A DNA stretch of 37,954 nt from an uncultured Alphaproteobacteria bacterium. GTDB taxonomy: Bacteria > Pseudomonadota > Alphaproteobacteria > Caulobacterales > Caulobacteraceae. The stretch covers positions 1-37,954 of the forward strand of contig CAIYZB010000384.1 in assembly GCA_903930545.1 (NCBI GenBank), given 5' to 3'. Every line of letters starts with the position of its first letter. Positions within the stretch are counted from its first letter, which is position 1. The position numbers were made by a program, and so were the translations under genes. The notes beneath the pieces were generated by a model. The model did no database searches. It was not told the origin of the DNA and saw nothing but the letters and a program-made list of their open reading frames with translations. Shown here piece by piece: positions 28,701-37,108 of the stretch.

Positions 28701-30598
28701 TCGGTCTGACCGGACCAGACGGCGGTGAAGGCCTGTTCGAAGGCCGCCTTCAGATCCGCAAATACCAGGTGCTCGCCCTGCTCGTCGCGGACCTCGAAGT
28801 CATGGATCCAGACCAGGCCGGTCCCGGTGGGGGTCACGGGGAAGCCGAACTCCACCATGGCCTTCAGGCCCATGTCTTCCAGGATCGGCAGGACATCGGC
28901 CAGGGTGGCCGGCTCACCTAGGCGGTAGAGCTTGAATCTCAGCTGGGTCTTGTCGTCCTCGGCCCGGCGATAGGCCCGGACCCGGACGGACTCACCTGGG
29001 ACCAGGCTCTCGATGACCGCCATGTCGGCGAGGGCCTCGGCGGCGTCATAGCGATCACGATATCCGGCGGGAAAGGCGTGGCCAAAGGTGGAGATCCGGT
29101 CCGAGACCCTGGCCGCGTCTTCTCCGGATCCCCTCAGGGCCGTCTCCAGGCGGTCGTCCCAGGTTCGGGCCAGGGCTGCAATCTCGGCCTCGATCTTTTT
29201 CAGATCTGCAGACCGGTGGTGCCCCGGGGTGAAGCCGATGATGAAGTGTACCCGCGCCAGGGGGGTGTCGGAGAACTGCGGATAATAGGCCGAGATCCGC
29301 CCGCCATAGGCCTGGGCCAGGAGCTCGCCCGCCCGGGCCCTCAGGCCTGAATCAGAGCGTTCCCGGGGGACATAAAGAAAGATTGATGTGAAGCGATCAT
29401 AGGGGTCGCGGCGCTCGAACAGTCGGATTCGCGGCCGGTCATAGAGGTGCAGTATGGCCAGGGCGATGGAGAGCAGATCCTCCACCGTGGCCTGGAACAG
29501 TTCGTCCCGGGGATGGGCCTCCAGGATGTTTCTCAGACGCTTGGCGTTGTGGCTGCCGGGCATCTGGCCGGCCCGCTTGAGGACCTCGGCCACCTTGGCG
29601 CGGATCAGGGGTACGGCATGGGCCGGCTCGTCATAGGCCTCGGAGGTGAAGAGCCCGACAAAGCGGACCTCGCCGGAGGGCTTGCCGTCCGGGCCGTAGC
29701 GCTTGATGCCGATATAATCCATGTAGCCCCGGCGATGGACCCGGGAGCGGATGTTTGACTTGGCCACCACCACCGGCGGATCGGTCTCGATCCGCTTGGC
29801 AATGGCCGGACTGAGGACGGCGGGTTCGGAGGCGCGGCGCAGGACGCTGCGGTCGGGATCGCGCAGGACCCCCAGGCCATTTTCCGGCAGGAAGAGGGGC
29901 TCGGCGGCGGCATAGCTGCCATCGGCCAGGCGCGGATAGTCATAGACCCGCGCCCCCAGATAGACGAAGTGCTCGTCCCTCAGCCAGGACAGGAAGGCGA
30001 TGTCCTCCGCCCGGGCCGGGGTTGCCGGCGCGGACTGGAGTTCGGCCAGGGTGCGGCCCATCAGGTCCAGCATGGCGGGGAAGTCGTCCACCGCCGCCCG
30101 GGTATCAGACAGGGCGGCCTTGATCCCCTCTATGAGACCGGCGTCGCGATCCTCGACCATGCCATCCAGAATGACCTGGATCATGGATTCCCGGCGTTCG
30201 GTGCCAGCTTCACCCCGGATACCCTTGCGGTCCCGCCTTACGGCAACCACCGGATGGAACATGGCCCGGACGGACAGACCGTGCTCGGCGATTTCCCCCA
30301 TGACGGAGTCCACCAGGAAGGGGGCATCGTCCTGCAGGATCTCCAGCCGGTCGAGATCGCAGCCCTCCACCGTGACCCGCCGGATCACGGGGCCCTTGCC
30401 CTTGCGCTCTGCCGCGTGGGTCCAGAATTCGGCCATAAGGCCAGCCAGGGCCTCAGGCGTCAGTTCCGGCAGTTCATCCGGGGCGGCGTCCTGGGCGGCC
30501 TGGGTGATGAAGGCCTCGGCGGCCGGATCCTTGCCGACGGCGGCAAGAAAGCTGTCCACCAGGGTGCGGGCGAACTTGGTCCGGGGTTTCCAGCTCAT
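25748..30598 (-). CDS. gdhZ: large NAD-dependent glutamate dehydrogenase (about 180 kDa class)
   Basis: 1616 aa; [109 protein letters not shown]. Confidence 0.96.
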   Translation of the reverse strand: [1616 protein letters not shown]

Positions 30599-30676
30599 GG
30601 GTCAGACCTTTGTGTCAGGACAGGATGCAGCCAGGTCAGAACCCTGGGCTGAATCCAGTCCTGGGGAAGGGGAAGG

Positions 30677-30708
30677 GGCGCCGCCGGAGGAGAGGATCCG
30701 GCGGCGCC
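30677..30708. promoter_or_regulatory. GC-rich 12-bp perfect stem-loop in the glutamate dehydrogenase 5' region
   Basis: GGCGCCGCCGGA-GGAGAGGA-TCCGGCGGCGCC, about 80 nt upstream of the gdhZ start. Confidence 0.6.
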
Positions 30709-30861
30709 TGGTCCCGCCACGGGGGGGGTGGGCGGAACACACTGACCTCGCTGCGCCGCGGGGCTGATTCGGCGGGCGCGTCGAATCCGGTGCACATCCG
30801 GACAGTCCCTAGATAACAATGGTTCGGCCAAGCTGTAGTCCCCATTGGGTGTGGCGCATGG

Positions 30862-32007
30862 TCACGCCCTGGTTGAGTTGGCCCGGGATGTGGATTTCGA
30901 TTTCTGCTTCCAGGGCTCGCCATCCGCTGACAGCAGGATGGCCACCCCCCGTGTGCCGGGGAACTGGGCCAGGATGATCATGGCCATGACCGTGAGGGGG
31001 GTGGACAGGAACATCCCGGCCAGTCCCCAGATCACGCCCCAGAAGGCCAGGCTGAGCAGGACCACCACAGGGTCCATGTTCAGGCTGTCCCCCTGCATCC
31101 GGGGCAGGATGATATTGCCAACCACAAACTGGATGACCTGGAGCACGGCCAGCAGGATGACTGCAGGCCAGAAACTGGGGAACTGGATCAGGGCAAAGAC
31201 CGGCGGGGCCAGCACACCGATCACCCCGCCGATCACCGGGATGTAGGAGGCGATGAAGATCAGGAAGGCCCAGAAGATCGCATTGTCGAGGCCGATCACG
31301 GCCATGGCGATCCAGGAGGCTATGGCGATGGCCAGGCCCGTCACGGTCTGGACCCAGACATATTGTTCCACCCCGTCGCGGATCCGGCGGAAGGCCTCCA
31401 GGGCCTCTCGGCGTTCGTCACGATTGGGAAACAGCCCCACCACCTTGCGCTCGAAATTCCGGCGTGAGGCCAGCATGAAGCCCAGATAGATGAGGATGAA
31501 AAAGGCGTCGGCTGCAAAGCCCTGCAGGCCCTGGGCAATGTCTCCGAGATAATGGGAGGGGTTCAGCCGGCGAATGAGGTCCGCAACCGTCGGCTCCACC
31601 GTGACCCCCACCAGATGGGCGATCTGGGCGATCAGATTGTTGAGCCTGGGCGTATAGGCCACCAGCTGGCTCACAAAGGCCGTGGCATTGTCGGCAATGA
31701 CAAAGGCCGAGGCCACAAAGAGCAGCAGGGTCAGGGTCACCGCCAGGGGCAGGGCCGTGCGCTTGGTGATGGCGGGGAGATACTGTTCCAGCACCCGGGC
31801 AAAGCCATCGATCAACACCACCATGAACATGGCGAGCGCCAGGGGGGTCAGGATACCGGCCAGGGCATAGAGGACCCCGCCACAGGCAATGACGGCAAGA
31901 ATGACCAGGGCGTTGCGCGCCACATGGGATGGGGCAGGTGTCGTGACCATGGGTTGTTCTGATTCCCCCCAATCAGGGACTGTCCGCGTAGTCCCCGGAT
32001 TGGTCAA
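30862..32007 (-). CDS. AI-2E family transporter (YdiK/PerM-like permease)
   Basis: VILAVIACGGVLYALAGILTPLALAMFMVVLIDGFARVLEQYLP; ASYIPVIGGVIGVLAPPVFALIQF. Internal start at 31950 possible. Confidence 0.92.
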   Translation of the reverse strand: MTNPGTTRTVPDWGESEQPMVTTPAPSHVARNALVILAVIACGGVLYALAGILTPLALAMFMVVLIDGFARVLEQYLPAITKRTALPLAVTLTLLLFVASAFVIADNATAFVSQLVAYTPRLNNLIAQIAHLVGVTVEPTVADLIRRLNPSHYLGDIAQGLQGFAADAFFILIYLGFMLASRRNFERKVVGLFPNRDERREALEAFRRIRDGVEQYVWVQTVTGLAIAIASWIAMAVIGLDNAIFWAFLIFIASYIPVIGGVIGVLAPPVFALIQFPSFWPAVILLAVLQVIQFVVGNIILPRMQGDSLNMDPVVVLLSLAFWGVIWGLAGMFLSTPLTVMAMIILAQFPGTRGVAILLSADGEPWKQKSKSTSRANSTRA

Positions 32008-32199
32008 TGCGCTGCCAGATAGGCAGATTCGCGGCGGATCTCGGTGAGATTTCGCACCAAAGGGTCGAAAATGGGGCGTGAATCACTCCAGATTCCGCAA
32101 AAATCCGAAAAAACGGGTGAAGGCACGGTTCGAAAAGGTCCTGTGGCGATCCGGCCTGCGGACCGCTAGCCTGACACCGAACCAGTGCGAGGAGTTCCC

Positions 32200-33699
32200 A
32201 TGGCCGATGACGGCGTTCTGATCGGCTTTTCCGACCATCCCGAACTCCTCAGGCTGGATCGCGCCAATCGCCATGGCTTGGTGGCCGGGGCTACGGGCAC
32301 CGGCAAGACCGTGACCCTGCAGATCCTGGCCCAGGGCCTTTCCGATGCCGGGGTGCCGGTCTTTGCCGCTGACGTGAAGGGCGACCTCTGCGGGATCGGG
32401 GCTGTGGGTGCCCCCAATGAAAAGATGCTGGCCCGGGCCCAGACCATGGGCCTGACCCTCAATCCCCAGGCCGCCCCGGTGGTCTTTTGGGATCTGCTGG
32501 GGGAACAGGGCCATCCGATCAGGGCCACGGTCTCGGAGATGGGCCCCCTGCTGATCTCGCGGATGCTGGAACTGAACGACGTCCAGGAGGGCGTCCTGAC
32601 GGTGGTCTTCCGGGCCGCCGACGATGAGGGTCTGCTGTTGCTGGACCTGAAGGACCTACAGGCGGCCCTGACCTATGCCTCGGAAAACGCCAAGGCCCTG
32701 GGGGCCCGTTATGGCAATGTCTCCGGGGCCACCATCGCCACCATCCAGCGCAAGCTTCTGGTCCTGGAGGACCAGGGTGGAGCGGGCCTGTTCGGTGAAC
32801 CGGCCCTGCAGCTGTCCGACATCATGCGCACGGACGGCTCGGGGCGGGGTTATGTGAATATCCTGGCGGCCAACAAGCTGATCGCCACCCCCCGGCTCTA
32901 TGCCACCTTCCTGCTCTGGCTGATGTCGGAGCTGTTCGAGGAACTGCCGGAGGTGGGGGATCCGGAAAAGCCCCGCCTGGCCTTCTTCTTCGACGAGGCC
33001 CACCTGCTGTTCCGCGATGCGCCCAAGTCCCTGCTGGAAAAGGTGGAACAGGTGGTGCGCCTGATCCGCTCCAAGGGGGTGGGAGTCTATTTCGTCACCC
33101 AGAACCCGGCGGATATTCCCGACACGGTGCTGGGCCAATTGGGCAACCGTATCCAGCATGCGCTTCGGGCCTATACCCCGGTGGAACAGCGGGGCCTGAA
33201 GGCCGCCGCCGACAGTTTCCGGCCCAATCCGGCCTTCGATACCGCCGAGGCCATCCAGGGTCTTGGGGTGGGTGAGGCCCTGGTCTCGGTGCTCGACGAA
33301 CGGGGCGCCCCGACCGTGGTCCAGAAGACCCTGATCCGTCCGCCCGTCTCGCGCCTGGGGCCGATCACACCAGCAGAACGCACAGCACTCATGGCCTCGA
33401 GCCCGGTGCATGGCCTCTATGACACGGCCCAGGACCGGGACTCGGCCTTTGAAAAACTTCAGGCCCGGGCTGTGGCCAAGCAGGCCCAGGTGGAGGCCCC
33501 GCCGGCCAGAACCCCCGCAGACTCACCCTGGGGCGACACCCCGGCTCCGGAGCCCCGGACCCGCGCCGCGCCCCGGCCGAGGGCCTCCAGCCGCCAGTCC
33601 ATGGGCGAGGCCTTTGCCAAGTCCCTGCTGCGAACTGTCGGCAGCCAGGTCGGTCGTGAAATCATGCGTGGGGTCCTGGGGAGCCTGAGACGTCGATGA
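32200..33699 (+). CDS. HerA/DUF853-like P-loop ATPase
   Basis: Walker A VAGATGTGKTVTLQILAQG, Walker B LAFFFDEAHLLF, VYFVTQNPADIPDTVLGQLGNRIQHALRAYTP. Confidence 0.93.
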   Translation: MADDGVLIGFSDHPELLRLDRANRHGLVAGATGTGKTVTLQILAQGLSDAGVPVFAADVKGDLCGIGAVGAPNEKMLARAQTMGLTLNPQAAPVVFWDLLGEQGHPIRATVSEMGPLLISRMLELNDVQEGVLTVVFRAADDEGLLLLDLKDLQAALTYASENAKALGARYGNVSGATIATIQRKLLVLEDQGGAGLFGEPALQLSDIMRTDGSGRGYVNILAANKLIATPRLYATFLLWLMSELFEELPEVGDPEKPRLAFFFDEAHLLFRDAPKSLLEKVEQVVRLIRSKGVGVYFVTQNPADIPDTVLGQLGNRIQHALRAYTPVEQRGLKAAADSFRPNPAFDTAEAIQGLGVGEALVSVLDERGAPTVVQKTLIRPPVSRLGPITPAERTALMASSPVHGLYDTAQDRDSAFEKLQARAVAKQAQVEAPPARTPADSPWGDTPAPEPRTRAAPRPRASSRQSMGEAFAKSLLRTVGSQVGREIMRGVLGSLRRR

Positions 33700-34889
33700 A
33701 TACTGAACGCAGCCTGGACCAGATCCGCGCCGATCTCGGCCCCCTGGCCGATCGCCCGGGCCTGGCCATCAGCCTTGCGGAACTGGGCCAGCCCGGATCG
33801 CGCTATCGCATCACGACCCCGGCGGCGGTGGTCGATCTCGATGCCCTGGACCGCAATCTGGCCCGCCAGGCTGAGCGGGCCCGGCAGGCGGGCCTGGCCA
33901 TCCGGCCCCATGCCAAGTCCCACAAGACCTCGGCCATTGCCCTTCGCCAGATGGCCCTGGGGGCCTCGGGCATCTGTTGCGCCAAGCTGGCCGAGGCCGA
34001 GGCTCTGATGGCCCGGGGCGCTGGCCCGGTCCTGATCACCTCCCCGGTCGCCGGGCCTGACAAGGCGGCCCGCGCGGCTGCCCTGGCGGCGCGGGACCTG
34101 GGCTTTGCCATGACTGTGGATCACCTCGACGGTGTCGCGGAGATCGGCAATGCGGCCCGGTCGATCGGCACCCGGGTGCGGCTGGTCATTGATGTGGATG
34201 TCGGCCTGGGTCGGACCGGGGTGTCCAGCCTCGATCAGGCCCGACAGGTGGCCGAGGCAATTGCCGCTGATGACAATCTCGATCTTGTGGGGATCCAGGG
34301 CTATGGCGGTCAGTGGCAGCACATGGCCGGGGCCAATGCCCGGGCCGCCGCCGTGGGGGAGGGGATGAAGACCCTTGCCGCCGTGGCTACGGCCCTTCGT
34401 GCCGAAGGTCACGCCATCAATCTGATCACCGGGGGCGGTACGGGCAGCTTCTCCGCTGACGCCAATCAACAGGTCCTGACCGAGGTCCAGCCGGGCTCCT
34501 ATGCCTTCATGGATCGCCAGTATCGCGAGGCCCTGGCTGATGACGAGGACGGGGCCTTCGAGACCAGCTTCTTCATCCAGGCCCGGGTGATCAGTGCCAA
34601 TGCCCCAGCCTGGGTGACGGTGGATGCGGGCCTCAAGGCCTTTGCCACAGACGGCGGTATGCCCGAGCCGTCTGGCGAGGCCTGGGCCGGGGCGAAGTTC
34701 CGCTTCTTCGGGGATGAGCACGGCATGCTGACCCGGCCCGAGGGGCGGGTGGTGGCGCGTGGGGATCGGGTGGAGCTGACGGCACCGCACTGTGATCCGA
34801 CCGTCGATCGGCACGAGGTGCTGCATCTGGTGCGCGGGGACGTCCTCGTGGACATCGTCCCGGTGGAGGCCCGCGGGGCCTCGCAATAG
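33696..34889 (+). CDS. DSD1-like fold-type III PLP enzyme (D-threonine aldolase/D-serine dehydratase-like)
   Basis: TPAAVVDLDALDRNL; RPHAKSHKTSAIA (PLP Lys); VDVGLGRTGV; GGGTGSF; C-terminal HCDPTVDRHEVLHLV. ATGA overlap with the HerA-like gene. Confidence 0.9.
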   Translation: MNTERSLDQIRADLGPLADRPGLAISLAELGQPGSRYRITTPAAVVDLDALDRNLARQAERARQAGLAIRPHAKSHKTSAIALRQMALGASGICCAKLAEAEALMARGAGPVLITSPVAGPDKAARAAALAARDLGFAMTVDHLDGVAEIGNAARSIGTRVRLVIDVDVGLGRTGVSSLDQARQVAEAIAADDNLDLVGIQGYGGQWQHMAGANARAAAVGEGMKTLAAVATALRAEGHAINLITGGGTGSFSADANQQVLTEVQPGSYAFMDRQYREALADDEDGAFETSFFIQARVISANAPAWVTVDAGLKAFATDGGMPEPSGEAWAGAKFRFFGDEHGMLTRPEGRVVARGDRVELTAPHCDPTVDRHEVLHLVRGDVLVDIVPVEARGASQ

Positions 34890-34925
34890 GGCCCCCGCCC
34901 GTCAGGGCAGGGGCACCACTGTGTC

Positions 34926-35708
34926 TTAGCGAGGCGGCATGCGGATGGCGCCGTCCAGACGGACGTGCTCGCCATTGAAATAGCCGTTGCGGACCATTTC
35001 CACGGCCAGGGAGGCATATTCCTCGGCATTGCCGAGGCGCTTGGGGAAAGGCACGGAGGCGGCCAGGGCGGCCTTCACGTTTTCCGGAGCCGCATTCATC
35101 AGCGGGGTGTTGAAGATGCCCGGCAGGATGGTGTTGACGCGGATGCCGTCGCCCATCAGGTCGCGGGCGATAGGCAGGGTCATGCCGACCACGCCACCCT
35201 TGGAGGCCGAATAGGCCGCCTGACCCACCTGACCGTCCACGGCCGCCACGGAGGCGGTGTTGACGATGGCACCACGCTCGCCGTCTTCCATGGGCTCCAG
35301 ATCCAGCATGCCCTGGGCCGACTTGGCGATGCAGCGGAAGGTGCCGACCAGATTGATCTGCAGAATGCGCTCGAAGATGGCGATGGGGTGATGCTTGGTC
35401 TCGCCGGTGGCCTTGTCGCGGCTGGCGGTCTTGGCGGCAAAGCCGGTGCCGGCGCAGTTGATCAGGACGCGTTCCTGACCATGGGCGGCGCGGGCCTTGG
35501 CAAAGCCGGCCTCGACGGTGGCATCGTCAGTGACGTCCACCTTGCAGAAGACGCCGCCGATTTCCGCGGCAACGGCTTCGCCCTTGGCTTCGTTCATGTC
35601 GAAGATGGCGACCCGCACACCATGGCTGGCAAGCAGGCGAACCGTGGCTTCGCCGAGGCCGGAGGCCCCGCCGGTGACGACCGCGGCAATAGAGGAATCG
35701 AGTTTCAT
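34926..35708 (-). CDS. SDR, 3-hydroxyacyl-CoA dehydrogenase type II (HSD17B10-like)
   Basis: AAVVTGGASGLGEATVRLLASHGVRVAIFDMNEAKGEAVA; LINCAGTGFAAKTASRDKATGETKHHPIAIFERILQINLVGTFRC; NTILPGIFNTPLM. Confidence 0.92.
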   Translation of the reverse strand: MKLDSSIAAVVTGGASGLGEATVRLLASHGVRVAIFDMNEAKGEAVAAEIGGVFCKVDVTDDATVEAGFAKARAAHGQERVLINCAGTGFAAKTASRDKATGETKHHPIAIFERILQINLVGTFRCIAKSAQGMLDLEPMEDGERGAIVNTASVAAVDGQVGQAAYSASKGGVVGMTLPIARDLMGDGIRVNTILPGIFNTPLMNAAPENVKAALAASVPFPKRLGNAEEYASLAVEMVRNGYFNGEHVRLDGAIRMPPR

Positions 35709-35768
35709 GGACGCTTTGCTCCCGTTCTCGCTAGACTGGAAACCAGATGTTGAAGAGGCTTTAGACCG

Positions 35769-36191
35769 ATGAGCGCCCGTTCCAAAGCGTCACGCCACGT
35801 CAAGGACGACGGTTTTGATGCAAAGGCCGAGATTCACCCCTCGAAAGCCCTGATTCCAGCGGTTCAGAGGGTCAATGAACAGAGGGTCGAGGCCGGATTC
35901 TGGCCCAAGATCCGCAAGGTGGCCACCAAGGTGCCCTTTGCCGCCGACGCCCTGTCGGTCTGGTACTGCGCCCGCGATCCCGAGACCCCTACCGTGGCCA
36001 AGGGGATGATGATGGCCGCCCTGGCCTATTTCGTCCTGCCGACGGATGCGATCCCCGACTTTCTCGGGGTTCTTGGCTTTACCGATGATGCGGCGGTGTT
36101 TGCCGCCCTGATGGCGGTGGTGGGCAAGAATCTGAAGCCCCGGCACAAGACCGAGGCCCAGGCCCTGCTGGTGCGGATTGCCGAGGACTAG
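35769..36191 (+). CDS. YkvA family (DUF1232) membrane protein
   Basis: AKGMMMAALAYFVLPTDAIPDFLGVLGFTDDAAVFAALMAVV. Confidence 0.92.
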   Translation: MSARSKASRHVKDDGFDAKAEIHPSKALIPAVQRVNEQRVEAGFWPKIRKVATKVPFAADALSVWYCARDPETPTVAKGMMMAALAYFVLPTDAIPDFLGVLGFTDDAAVFAALMAVVGKNLKPRHKTEAQALLVRIAED

Positions 36192-37108
36192 AGGTCCTCG
36201 GCCATTGCGGCCTTGGCCGCGCGCGACAACTGCTGTTCGCGGAAAGTGATCAGCAGGGTGGAGGCCACGACCACGGCGGCCCCTGCCAGGGTCCAGACCG
36301 TGGGGACCTCGTGGAACAGGGCAAAGCCTGCCAGGGCGGTGAAGACCAGACGGATATAGTCGATGGGGGCCATGGCCGCCGCATCGCCGATGGACATGCC
36401 CTTGATGTAGCAGGCCTGGGTAACGGTCCCCATGACCCCCATCAGGGCCAGCAAGCCAAGGTCGGGCAGCTCCGGCCAGCGCCAGACAAACAGGGCACCG
36501 GGCAGGCCGAAGACCAGACCCAGGGTCGCTGACCAGACAAGGAGGACCGTGGGGCTGTGATCCCGGGTCATGATCTTCATGCCGGTAATGGTCATGGCAA
36601 AGAGGAAGGACGAGGCCAGCATGGCAAGGGCCGGCAGGCCTATGGCAAAGCCCCCGGCGCTGCCGGGCCTGACCATGATCAGAACCCCGACAAAGCCGGC
36701 CAGGGCGGCGGCGATCCTCATGGGACCTATGGTTTCCTTCACCACAATGGCCGCCAGGGGCACCAGCCACAGGGTCCGGGTGAAGGACAGGGCATTGGCG
36801 TCCGCCAGGGGCATCTTCTGGAAGGCATAGAAGGACAGGATCATCCCCAAGGTTCCGGCACTGGACCGGAACAGCAGGATCCCTGGCCGGGTGGTGGCGA
36901 AAGCCGCCCCCTTAAGCCGGATGATCACCGGCAGCAGGACGAGAAAACCCGCCAGCTGGCGATAGAAGGTCTGGAGGGCCGCCGGATAGTCATCCCCCAG
37001 ATACTTGATCAGGGTGGTCATGACCGTGAAGCCGAGGGCGGAGGCCACCATCCACAGGGCCCCCTCGACATTGGGGGCCAGGGCGACCTTGCCCTCGGGT
37101 TCGGTCAA
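36188..37108 (-). CDS. DMT superfamily EamA-like transporter
   Basis: Ten-TM-like sequence with two EamA repeats: GALWMVASALGFTVMTTLIKYL...; VRPGSAGGFAIGLPALAMLASSFLFAMTITGMKIM. Confidence 0.93.
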   Translation of the reverse strand: MTEPEGKVALAPNVEGALWMVASALGFTVMTTLIKYLGDDYPAALQTFYRQLAGFLVLLPVIIRLKGAAFATTRPGILLFRSSAGTLGMILSFYAFQKMPLADANALSFTRTLWLVPLAAIVVKETIGPMRIAAALAGFVGVLIMVRPGSAGGFAIGLPALAMLASSFLFAMTITGMKIMTRDHSPTVLLVWSATLGLVFGLPGALFVWRWPELPDLGLLALMGVMGTVTQACYIKGMSIGDAAAMAPIDYIRLVFTALAGFALFHEVPTVWTLAGAAVVVASTLLITFREQQLSRAAKAAMAEDL

